Shown in pieces: positions 1-7,209 of a stretch of DNA of 35,461 nucleotides. Below the pieces are notes generated by a model. That model was not told the origin of the DNA. It was given only the letters and a program-made list of their open reading frames with translations, and made no database searches. The stretch is from an uncultured Aquimarina sp. (GTDB lineage Bacteria > Bacteroidota > Bacteroidia > Flavobacteriales > Flavobacteriaceae). Made by a program: the position numbers and the translations under genes. Location of the stretch: positions 1 through 35,461 of the forward strand of contig CANLRN010000045.1 of assembly GCA_947493495.1 (NCBI GenBank), given 5' to 3'. How positions within the stretch are numbered: position 1 is the stretch's first letter; the number at the start of each line of letters is the position of its first letter.

Positions 1-1577
1 GTGGATTGAAAAGCTACTCGGATATCATTATTTTGGCTAGATTCGTATCTAACAGTAACTGTAACTGTTTGCCCAGGACTTACTTGATCAGGAGCATTTA
101 CAGATATAATATCATTATTGACCGGATTGGGAGGATTAGGGTTTCCACTACCAAGATTGTATTCTTTAACCATTTGTGCCGCTAATATGGTTAACAGGCT
201 ATTTGGAGAAAGAGTTGGTTCGGTTTGTCTATGATTTTTTCTGTCATTGGTATATCCATCATTAGAGTCAGGTCCAGATACTAATGCTCCATTTAAAACA
301 TATTGATCATTTGGAGCTCCTGATCTTAATGTTGTATCATTATTTGCTGCCCGATGATGTATACGTCTAGGAAAATTAGGACCGAATCCTCCAATATAAG
401 AAGAGTTTCTAGGGTTTTTTCCGGATAAATATTCTATTTGTCCTATTGCAAAATTTTTGTAGTTCTGATAATTATTATCTCCAGGCCCAACAAATTCTGC
501 TAGTGCATATGCTAAATATGCATTCCCTACAGTCTGATAGGTGTTGAACTCGTTATGCCCAGCTCTCCATATCCACATTCCCCCAGGAGTAAAATGTCGT
601 TGTAAGATATTATTAACGTGACTTCTTACACTTCCATTAATATATTTAGCATTTCCGGTGATCTGAGACATTATCATATGAGCTTGGTACTGATGATCTC
701 TGAACGAAGGCGCATATCCCTGAGCTAGGTATTTTGTTTGCTCAAAAAACTGATCAGCCTTTGTTTTAAAATTTTGCTCCCCTGTTCTTCGGTATAACCA
801 GGTTGCTCCAATCATTAATTCATCAATACGTTCTGATGCTTTACTTTGACTCTGATAGAAAGGACGCTCATTAGCTGGTATATGGTTAGAGAATGCGCCA
901 CGCTTAGTGTCTGCAAAATTAAATAATTGGCGTGCGTGCGTGAGTAAGTTATTACTAAACCCTGGATCAATATTTTTAAATACTTCACTAATAGCGGCCA
1001 TTGCTCCAGCAGTAGGACCCGCTAAATCTGAACCAGGTTTATTAGTATTGATTTTAAGAACATCTCTAAAATATGTATTCTCTTCTGGTGATTGCCAAAA
1101 TTGATGATCCACTCTACCCAAACCAACTTGAATAACATATTCATTCGGAGCTGTATGACATCGTATCATGTACTCTCCTGCATGACGCAATAAACCAAGA
1201 ATACGTTGTTCATTTCCAGTTCGTTGATACTGTTCTTTATAATCTAAATATGATAAAGCCCAAGTATATACTGGAAGTGCCATAGGGAAATTAAATTTGA
1301 CATGATCTCCAGCATCATGAAAACCACCGATAAGAGACCCACCTCCATCATTCATATGACAATTACTCCGCCATGGTACAGTACTTGTAGATGGTTTAAG
1401 GCCACAGGCATTTGCTTCAATAAAAAATAAAGTTTTACCTAATAAATCAGCATAATCATAACGTTGTGCTTGTAGAGCGCTTTTAGGATAAAGTATACCT
1501 AAAAATACAATTAGAATCAGGTAATTGTTTTTTACCAATTGATAATAAGGAAATCTTTTTTTTAAAATCTTTTTCAT
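1..1577 (-). CDS. GH9 family endoglucanase-like secreted protein (C-terminus beyond window)
   Basis: Reading the minus strand from ATG at 1577 gives 525 complete codons with no stop before the window edge, so the gene is partial at its 3' end. The N-terminus (about residues 1-38) is a signal peptide ending in ALQAQ. The GH9 hallmark DAGDHVKF follows, with D88 and D91 as the likely catalytic base pair. The later GH9 active-site regions are seen as SGKNP...GGFG...HHR and as DGYTNDR...TEP, where E453 is the probable catalytic acid. A Pro/Asn linker (GSGNPNPPNP) then leads into a beta-rich Ig- or CBM-like domain cut by the edge. GH9 enzymes are inverting beta-1,4-glucanases acting on cellulose or mixed-linkage glucans. 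The final signature is divergent: the usual NE is TE, and the usual DYNAGFTGALA region is replaced. The family is clear; the substrate is inferred. It is probably secreted or surface-exported. Confidence 0.9.
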   Translation of the reverse strand, partial: MKKILKKRFPYYQLVKNNYLILIVFLGILYPKSALQAQRYDYADLLGKTLFFIEANACGLKPSTSTVPWRSNCHMNDGGGSLIGGFHDAGDHVKFNFPMALPVYTWALSYLDYKEQYQRTGNEQRILGLLRHAGEYMIRCHTAPNEYVIQVGLGRVDHQFWQSPEENTYFRDVLKINTNKPGSDLAGPTAGAMAAISEVFKNIDPGFSNNLLTHARQLFNFADTKRGAFSNHIPANERPFYQSQSKASERIDELMIGATWLYRRTGEQNFKTKADQFFEQTKYLAQGYAPSFRDHQYQAHMIMSQITGNAKYINGSVRSHVNNILQRHFTPGGMWIWRAGHNEFNTYQTVGNAYLAYALAEFVGPGDNNYQNYKNFAIGQIEYLSGKNPRNSSYIGGFGPNFPRRIHHRAANNDTTLRSGAPNDQYVLNGALVSGPDSNDGYTNDRKNHRQTEPTLSPNSLLTILAAQMVKEYNLGSGNPNPPNPVNNDIISVNAPDQVSPGQTVTVTVRYESSQNNDIRVAFQS

Positions 1578-2802
1578 AGTAATTTAGTTTAAGAGTTAAA
1601 CTTTTTTAAACTTTCGCGTTATTATTCTGTAACACAAATAACTAATAGTAGTTATTAGATATACAGCATTGATAGCTCTTATGTAGTTTTCTTTTTTTGT
1701 TAAATTTAGAATAAAGAGGTGTTAAAGAATATTGCTACTTTGTATTTCAGAACTTTGAATTCATAATTTGAGCATATACTTTGATAGTTGGCATTCTTGA
1801 ATATAAATTCTAAGTGAGACTATTCTTTCAAATTCTAAGTGACCTAAATTTTTTGACATGTATTAAAAACCTGTGTTTATAGGCTATGAGTATCGTTGAA
1901 GAAGGATATGTTTTTTTAGAATTGTGTCAATTTAATCTAAAACAAAGATTATTTGATCCAGAATACTTCTAGATCATTTTTGTAAAACCAAGTTGGATAT
2001 CATTAACCATCTTTTAATACCTCCTTCGGATAATGAAAAAAAACCTCGTCTTTAGGCTAAGACTTTAGTCTGATGTTTTTTGTGTTTTTTTGTTCGTGTA
2101 ACATTATCACAAGACATCATATAAAATTACATATTGTTTAAATTATAAATATCGTAAATGAGTTATGAAAGAAGAGACGGCAAGACGTACACAAGAGTTG
2201 ATACGTTAAATCTACAAATCGCATGATATTGAGTTTTGAAAAACTACATATCCAAAAGCTGTGTGTATCTATTTGTTTCAGTTCTACTGTATCTTTTAGT
2301 AAACAAGTTCGTTTTTTAACAAATGAAAGGAAAAAGTTTACAAAAACTTCTTTCAGAATTCAAGACCATATAAAACAGTTTTGGGGAGGTATTTATGATG
2401 TAGAGGATATTTTGTTATAAGTTCGGGAAATGGTATAGATGAAATTATCATGTAATATATAATGAATAAGTACTTGGAAGCAGAAGATAATAATTTTTAG
2501 ATCGGAGAACCTTAAGTCAACGTACAGCCGGTATCAAATCTACTGGTTTCAAGCCGGGAGTAGTTTAATTACAGAGAGTTTCTTTTTATCTATAATTGCG
2601 GCCAAGTTGAAATAAGATGTATTTAATATTCATCTTGAGTTATAATTTAGAACTACAAATACTTAATTTATAGATAGATAGACATTATTTAAGGTGAATT
2701 ATCTTTAAATATTTTTTTTGTTATCAGATAAGTTTGTTTAATACATTACAAATTCGAATAGACAAGTTATGAATTATAGAAGTCTAATTACAAAAAGCAA
2801 TG
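1578..2802. other. Long intergenic stretch without a recognisable gene
   Basis: This AT-rich stretch of about 1.2 kb lies between the divergent GH9 gene and the small secreted-protein gene. All frames are broken into short pieces. The longest (2223-2420 plus, about 65 codons) has no start context, domain or composition suggesting a real protein. A short inverted repeat (AAGATG ... CATCTT, 2614-2636) is present. I see no tRNA, rRNA or intact transposase. It may hold a decayed gene, an unannotated small RNA, or only promoters for the flanking genes. Confidence 0.5.
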
Positions 2803-2832
2803 TTGTCCTTTTATAAGATACAGATACTTTTG
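2803..2832 (+). promoter_or_regulatory. Bacteroidota-type promoter for the small secreted protein gene
   Basis: TTG at 2803-2805 is followed after 19 bp by TACTTTTG at 2825-2832. This matches the Bacteroidota -33/-7 consensus TTG-N19-TAnnTTTG. Transcription would start near 2838, leaving about 27 nt before the ATG at 2866. The leader has the AT-rich, SD-less look usual in flavobacteria, with a repeated AAAATCAT just before the start. Confidence 0.6.
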
Positions 2833-2865
2833 AGGTGTAATATTAACTCATAAAATCATAAAATC

Positions 2866-3177
2866 ATGAAAATTAAAATTTTAAGCGTATTAGCAATTAT
2901 GGCCTTTTCATTTACTACAATTGCTCAGACTACTTGTGTTGTAAAAACCCCTTGTGGTGATTTTACTTTCAATGAAAATGTATCTGTTTCTTCATCACAG
3001 CAGAATGGCGTTACCAGAATTGTTATAAGAAACAATAATGGAAATGTTTTATCAACTAGAACTTGTAATAGATCGGGACAAATATCTACAAGTTGTTCTT
3101 CTAGTGGAGGCGATGGTGATACAGATATCTGTGACTTTATTCCTGCTTTTTTGAAGCCTTTTTATGACTGTAACTAA
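2866..3177 (+). CDS. Small secreted cysteine-rich protein, function unknown
   Basis: This 103-residue protein has a clear signal peptide (MKIKILSVLAIMAFSFTTIAQ, cleavage after about residue 20) and then a mature part of about 82 residues with six cysteines (TTC, TPC, RTC, TSC, DIC, YDC). That suggests up to three disulfides in an exported domain. The middle (VSVSSSQQNGVTRIVIRNNNG) looks like beta strands and is followed by a Ser/Gly/Asp-rich linker. No lipobox or type IX sorting tail is visible. It stands alone, with its own promoter (2803-2832) and a strong terminator (3213-3254), so it is a monocistronic unit. I do not recognise the family. Start, signal peptide and flanking signals make a real gene likely. 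Confidence 0.8.
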   Translation: MKIKILSVLAIMAFSFTTIAQTTCVVKTPCGDFTFNENVSVSSSQQNGVTRIVIRNNNGNVLSTRTCNRSGQISTSCSSSGGDGDTDICDFIPAFLKPFYDCN

Positions 3178-3212
3178 GAAATGCTATAAAAAAGTTAAGA
3201 TTTTTTAAAATA

Positions 3213-3254
3213 AAAAGGCTGTCTAAAAATAATTTAGACGGTCTTTTATTTTTG
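3213..3254 (+). terminator. Rho-independent terminator after the small secreted protein gene
   Basis: A 15-bp stem (3213-3227 with 3233-3247, outer AAAAG/CTTTT, inner GTCTAAA/TTTAGAC, only G-U wobbles in between) closes a 5-nt AATAA loop. It is followed directly by TATTTTT. It lies 36 nt after the stop codon at 3177. Confidence 0.85.
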
Positions 3255-3290
3255 AGTTATTTTTTGATTTTAGATTAGATTATAATGGTT

Positions 3291-3452
3291 ATACGATTTG
3301 TGATTAAAAAATTCGTATAAATTCATTGAATTATTTTTTCTTTATGCAAGGCAAAAAAATCAAGCATAGCTATAGCTACGGTTTATTTTTTAAACGAAGT
3401 AGAAAGGAAAAAGAAACGATGAATATGCGAATTTTTTAGTTATAAATCGTAT
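3291..3452. repeat. 162-bp imperfect palindromic repeat (MITE/REP-like), copy 1
   Basis: The element begins ATACGATTTGTGATT and ends with the near-exact inverse AGTTATAAATCGTAT. Near its centre is a perfect palindrome, TAGCTATAGCTA (3367-3378). Length, end sequence and the AGC-TA-rich centre match the copy at 6813-6975, so this is a dispersed family. It has no coding capacity. It sits between the terminator of the small gene and the gene at 3596. As RNA it could fold into one long hairpin. Confidence 0.8.
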
Positions 3453-3595
3453 TATTGAATTAAAAAGTTATTGGCTAAAAATAGACGTGCTTTTTAGATA
3501 TGACTTTAATTTTTGTGATGTACTTGGGTTCTCTGATTTAAGAATTCAAGATGTTGCATTTCTATTTCTATTTTAGATGTTATCTTTGTTTCGTT

Positions 3596-3973
3596 ATGCC
3601 GAGAATAGTAACCAAACAAGAACTACACAATCTAGCGATGAATATTGTAGGAGAAGAACTAGAAAAGAATGGATATGAGTTTATTGCGATCAATAGTAAG
3701 CTTGGTAAGAATCCACAATTTGTGTGTATTGATAGTAATAATCAACGTTATTTTGTAATTGTAAAAGCTATCGAATATCCAGACAATCCACATAATTATG
3801 ATATGATTTGGATGGAAACTTTTAAAAAACATGCTAGAGAGCATGACGCTAAAATATTTTATGCAGGTGTTGGATTACAAAATGCCGAAAACCCCACCTC
3901 TCCTGTTTTTTTAAATGAGGACTACACATTAGAGTATGCAGGTATACAAATCATAGAAACCCACTTAAACTAA
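3596..3973 (+). CDS. Conserved small cytoplasmic protein next to apbE
   Basis: This soluble protein of 125 residues starts MPRIVTKQELHNLAMNIVGEE. The frame is open back to 3551, but the residues that adds are hydrophobic and out of character, so the ATG at 3596 is preferred. A possible -7 box TATCTTTG lies at 3581-3588, just before that start. No signal peptide or membrane segment is seen. From memory, this family is conserved in Flavobacteriia, lies beside apbE and the Na+-NQR genes, and is sometimes labelled as an NqrF subunit by proximity. The sequence itself carries no ferredoxin, FAD or NADH motif, so that label is not supported. It is separated from apbE by only 6 nt, so the two are probably co-transcribed. 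A role in Na+-NQR flavinylation or assembly is inference only. Confidence 0.8.
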   Translation: MPRIVTKQELHNLAMNIVGEELEKNGYEFIAINSKLGKNPQFVCIDSNNQRYFVIVKAIEYPDNPHNYDMIWMETFKKHAREHDAKIFYAGVGLQNAENPTSPVFLNEDYTLEYAGIQIIETHLN

Positions 3974-3979
3974 GGTGTG

Positions 3980-4969
3980 ATGTATTACAGAATAATTATT
4001 CTTATATATTGTTTGGGGATATCGTGTAAAAAAACCTCTCAAACGCAACTCAATTACACTAATGGAAACGCATTTGGCACTACATATTCTATTCAATTTA
4101 TAGATACCAAAAAAATAGATTTTTCTACTTCTTATGATAGTTTGATTACCGTTATTAATAATTCAATGTCTACGTATCAAGATGATTCTGATATCTCAAT
4201 AATTAATAAAGGTAATGCTACAATTACTATTGATAACCATTTTAAGGAAGTGTTTGAGGTTTCTAAAAAGATATATAAAAAAACAGATGGAGTTTTTGAT
4301 CCTACAGTTGGGATTTTGGTCAATGCATGGGATTTTGGTCCAGAAGAAAGAAGTATTAGATTAGATAGTAGTAGAGTAGATAGCTTACTAGATATTGTAG
4401 GTTTAGATAAGGTGAAATTAGAAAAAGGTAAAATTATAAAACAGCAGCCTAGTATATTTTTGGATTTTAATGCATTAGCCAAGGGATATGCGGTGGATGT
4501 ATTCGCAGATTTTTTAGAGAATAAAGGCGTGAAAAATTACTTAATAGAAATAGGAGGAGAGATAAGAGGAAAAGGCAGTAATCTAATAAAACAAAAACCT
4601 TGGAAAATTGGTGTAGAAGACCCTAATTTTGATACGAGTCAATCGTATAGTAAAGTGATTTCTTTACAAGATCAAGCTTTGGCTACTTCTGGGAGTTATC
4701 GTAAATTTAAGTTAGACGAAGAAGGAAATCGATATGCTCATATTATTGATACCAAAACTGGATATCCACATAAATCAAACCTTCTTAGTGTTTCTGTACT
4801 AGCCAAAACGTGTATAGAAGCAGATGCCTATGCTACTGCTTTTATGTCTATGGGGTTAAAAAAATCAGAAGAATTTTTGAAATCATACTCTGGATTGAAA
4901 GCCTATTTTATATACGAAGACAATCAGCAAGAGTTAAAATCGATTGCTATTAATGGTTTTCCTGAGTAA
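3980..4969 (+). CDS. apbE: FAD:protein FMN transferase (ApbE family)
   Basis: A protein of 329 residues from ATG 3980; a GTG codon immediately upstream at 3977 is a less likely start. The N-terminus (MYYRIIILIYCLGISC) is a lipoprotein-type signal with C16 as the probable lipidated residue, so the enzyme would act at the periplasmic face of a membrane. ApbE motifs appear in order: SMSTYQDDSDIS, DPTVGILVNAWDFGP, DFNALAKGYAVD, YLIEIGGEIRGKG, ALATSGSYR, HIIDTKTGYP and EADAYATAFM (metal/flavin site). The family transfers FMN from FAD to Thr of NqrB/NqrC and RnfG-type subunits. Pairing with the small gene at 3596 fits a Na+-NQR maturation role; nqr genes themselves are not in the window. Length is normal for the family. 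Confidence 0.92.
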   Translation: MYYRIIILIYCLGISCKKTSQTQLNYTNGNAFGTTYSIQFIDTKKIDFSTSYDSLITVINNSMSTYQDDSDISIINKGNATITIDNHFKEVFEVSKKIYKKTDGVFDPTVGILVNAWDFGPEERSIRLDSSRVDSLLDIVGLDKVKLEKGKIIKQQPSIFLDFNALAKGYAVDVFADFLENKGVKNYLIEIGGEIRGKGSNLIKQKPWKIGVEDPNFDTSQSYSKVISLQDQALATSGSYRKFKLDEEGNRYAHIIDTKTGYPHKSNLLSVSVLAKTCIEADAYATAFMSMGLKKSEEFLKSYSGLKAYFIYEDNQQELKSIAINGFPE

Positions 4970-4999
4970 TACCAAATTAATTATAAAATGGTAAAAGAG

Positions 5000-5767
5000 C
5001 TAAGGTTTATAACAAATTGGTAGGATTTCTCCTGGTGCTAGACAATATTTAATCACATCTTCTTGAGAAAGCGTTTTTGTATAATCCACCTCTTCGACTT
5101 TAAATCCTATGGTTCTTAGTTTTTTAAAATAATCTCGGCCATAGACTCTTACGTGGTCATATTGCCCAAATATCTTTGCACGTTCTTTAGGATTAGTGAT
5201 TGTATGATCTTCATAAGTAATTTCTCTGGTAAGGTCTTGAGGGATTTGTAAGATGGCCATACCTCCAGGTTTTAGTACCCTGTAGAGTTCTTGCATGGCA
5301 GTAGTGTCATCTGGGATATGTTCTAGAACGTGATTACAAAAAATAATATCATATGTATCAGTTGTAAAAGGAAGATTACAAATATCAGCTTTTATATCTG
5401 CCAGTGGAGAGATAAGATCCGTAGTTGTATATTCCAGATTTTTTAGGTTTCTAAATCGTTTATAAAAGGCTTGTTCCGGGGCAAAATGTAAGACTTTTGC
5501 TTTAGCAGAAAAGAAAGATGTTTCATTGTTAAGGTATAACCAGAGTAGCCGATGACGCTCTAATGAAAATGTAGATGGTGATAATACATTATCTCGTTGT
5601 GTTCCATATCCATAGGGTAAAAATTTAGAAAAACTTTTACCATCAATCGGATCAGTGTATTTTTTTCCTTTTAAAAAGAAGGAAATGATTGGTCTGATAA
5701 GATAGCTTAGTCTAATCAGAAGCGGTCTTGGGATTGTATTTAATAGAAATGTAAAGAGTTTTTTCAT
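5000..5767 (-). CDS. Class I SAM-dependent methyltransferase
   Basis: A protein of 255 residues with a Methyltransf_11-type Rossmann domain. Motif I is diverged (VLHFAPEQAF, about residues 90-100). Acidic residues follow at the end of beta2 (TTDL) and at ADICNLPF. Motif IV/post-I is CNHVLEHIPDD, followed by ELYRVLKPGG, a classic signature. The N-terminal 35 residues are basic and hydrophobic and may form an amphipathic helix at the membrane. The substrate cannot be told from sequence. The gene follows the methionine aminopeptidase gene by 14 nt on the same strand, so the two are likely co-transcribed. It converges with apbE, 30 nt apart. Confidence 0.85.
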   Translation of the reverse strand: MKKLFTFLLNTIPRPLLIRLSYLIRPIISFFLKGKKYTDPIDGKSFSKFLPYGYGTQRDNVLSPSTFSLERHRLLWLYLNNETSFFSAKAKVLHFAPEQAFYKRFRNLKNLEYTTTDLISPLADIKADICNLPFTTDTYDIIFCNHVLEHIPDDTTAMQELYRVLKPGGMAILQIPQDLTREITYEDHTITNPKERAKIFGQYDHVRVYGRDYFKKLRTIGFKVEEVDYTKTLSQEDVIKYCLAPGEILPICYKP

Positions 5768-5781
5768 AGCTACGAAAAAAC

Positions 5782-6600
5782 TTAAATGGACAATAACTCT
5801 TGTCGATAAATATCTTCTTCATCAGATTCGATACCCAATGCTTGGTAGATATATTTAAAAGTAGATAGAATCTCAGGTTTACCATCTATAATGGCAACAT
5901 CATGTTCGAAATGTGCACTAGGCTTGCCATCCGCAGTAAGAATTGTCCAGCCGTCTCGCAATTGTTTGATACGATGCGTACCCATATTTGTCATTGGTTC
6001 TATGGCAACTACCATTCCTTCAATTAATTTTTTTCCTTTTCCACGACGCCCATAATTAGGCATTTCTGGATCTTCGTGCATTTTTTTACCTAAGCCGTGT
6101 CCTACCAATTCTCTAACTACTCCATATCCAGCGGCCTCTGTAAATTGCTGTATCGCATAGCCAACATCTCCCACTCGATTGCCTGTTTTTAATTGTGCAA
6201 TGCCTAGATATAAAGATTCTTTAGTGATTGTTAGTAGCCTTTCGATTTCTGGAGCGATTTCACCTACTGCAAACGTATAGGCGTGGTCTCCATAAAAATC
6301 ATTCTTAATAGCTCCGCAATCTATAGAAATAATATCTCCTTCTTTTAAGGGAGTGTGATTAGGAATACCGTGCACTACTTGTGCATTCGGGCTCATACAT
6401 AAGGTGTTAGGGAAATCATATAATCCTAAAAACCCAGGAACGGCACCATGATCTCTTATAAATTCTTCAGCTAGTTTATCTAGATGTAAGGTAGTCACAC
6501 CTGGTTTCACCTCAGATGCTAACATGCCCAAAGTTTTAGAAACAATCAAAGCACTTTCGCGCATTAATTCTATTTCTTCACGTGTTTTAGTAATAATCAT
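5782..6600 (-). CDS. map: Type I methionine aminopeptidase
   Basis: A protein of 272 residues from the ATG at 6600 (MIITKTREEIELMRES). An in-frame ATG at 6624 would add eight untypical residues and is less likely. Metalloprotease residues are all present: H77 (VVHGIP), D94 (ISIDCG), D105 (YGDHAYTF), H168 (VGHGLG), E201 (VAIEPM) and E232 (HFEHDVAI). It removes the initiator methionine from nascent cytoplasmic proteins. Length agrees with the bacterial type I enzyme plus a short C-terminal tail. A possible -7 box (TAGATTTG on the minus strand, 6622-6629) sits about 21 nt upstream of the start, without an obvious -33 partner. Confidence 0.95.
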   Translation of the reverse strand: MIITKTREEIELMRESALIVSKTLGMLASEVKPGVTTLHLDKLAEEFIRDHGAVPGFLGLYDFPNTLCMSPNAQVVHGIPNHTPLKEGDIISIDCGAIKNDFYGDHAYTFAVGEIAPEIERLLTITKESLYLGIAQLKTGNRVGDVGYAIQQFTEAAGYGVVRELVGHGLGKKMHEDPEMPNYGRRGKGKKLIEGMVVAIEPMTNMGTHRIKQLRDGWTILTADGKPSAHFEHDVAIIDGKPEILSTFKYIYQALGIESDEEDIYRQELLSI

Positions 6601-6669
6601 AATAATCTTGATTGAAGAAGGCAAATCTACAAAGAATATTGTTAGTGATACTGAATTCCGACTATTCTA

Positions 6670-6799
6670 ATGTAACACTTAAAAAAGTGAATAAAAAATA
6701 TCTGGGAACTAGTAAATAAAACATAGCTACGGCTATGCTTGATTTTTATTTTTCGTCTAAAACAAAAAACTTCAATTTTATTTTTGAGTACTTTTACAT
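6670..6799. repeat. 130-bp imperfect palindrome (repeat-family relative)
   Basis: The ends are ATGTAACACTT and AGTACTTTTACAT, imperfect inverses. The centre is a hairpin CATAGC-TACG-GCTATG (6722-6737). The centre resembles that of the 162-bp elements (AGCATAGCTATAGC), but the arms differ, so this is probably a diverged or different-length member of the same family. It lies 13 bp from the next copy, giving a tandem pair upstream of the methionine aminopeptidase gene. Confidence 0.55.
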
Positions 6800-6812
6800 C
6801 AGAAGTGGTATA

Positions 6813-6975
6813 ATACGATTTACGAATAAAAATTTCGCATCTAATGACATTCTTTTTCTACTATATTTTCTTCATAAAATGAAACAATAGCTATGGCTAT
6901 TCTTTAATTTGATTCATCAATCTAGCGTAAAATCCTTGCCATTATTTTTACGAAATTCTCATCCGTAAATCGTAT
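6813..6975. repeat. 163-bp imperfect palindromic repeat (MITE/REP-like), copy 2
   Basis: It starts ATACGATTTACGAAT and ends with the inverse TCCGTAAATCGTAT. The central hairpin is AATAGC-TATG-GCTATT (6886-6901), and its midpoint coincides with the midpoint of the whole element, so the element is one long imperfect palindrome. Its right half (6905-6975) is nearly the exact reverse complement (about 70 of 71 positions) of the partial copy at 35391-35461. Related to the copy at 3291-3452. It carries no ORF. Confidence 0.85.
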
Positions 6976-7120
6976 AAAACCAAAAACTGAGACAAAAGTT
7001 CTTGTTTTCGATACTTTACAATAAATCTGTCTGAGATAGTTTAATTAATAATCATTACATTAGAATAGCGATATGCTGCTCAATAGAGTGTTATTTTAGA
7101 GTGCAGTTTAAAAATAGTCA

Positions 7121-7140
7121 TTGTACAGTTTTTGTCTAGA
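7121..7140 (+). promoter_or_regulatory. Candidate tandem operator upstream of the PSCyt/DUF1501 operon
   Basis: TTGTACAGT (7121-7129) and TTGTCTAGA (7132-7140) are direct repeats spaced 11 bp start to start. The same motif pair with the same spacing occurs at 23136-23155 before the GH2 gene. The distance to the start codon is nearly identical (69 nt here, 71 nt there). A TAATTTTA at 7171-7178 could be a weak -7 region, which would put the repeats at an activator position. The bound protein is unknown. Confidence 0.45.
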
Positions 7141-7209
7141 TGTGTTTAATGCTATAAAAATGCATTATTGTAATTTTATCATCTAATTTTTTGTCAATTA
7201 AATAATGTA

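Noticed and set aside
907..1104. 65-codon open frame on the plus strand
   Set aside because: It lies wholly opposite the GH9 coding sequence, whose motifs prove the minus-strand frame.
1997..2040. Minus-strand AAGGAGG followed by an ATG, looking like a strong ribosome site
   Set aside because: The frame stops after 13 codons, and flavobacteria do not rely on strong Shine-Dalgarno sites.
2223..2420. 65-codon open frame, plus strand
   Set aside because: Low-complexity AT-rich composition, no domain, no promoter or partner gene; other frames nearby are equally broken. Treated as chance.
3551..3595. Longer N-terminus for the small protein before apbE
   Set aside because: The added 15 residues are hydrophobic and aromatic, unlike the conserved soluble start MPRIVTKQEL, and a -7-like box overlaps them.
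4970..4999. TACCA/TGGTA inverted repeat between apbE and the methyltransferase gene
   Set aside because: Only five base pairs with unpaired A-rich inner sequence; too weak for a bidirectional terminator.
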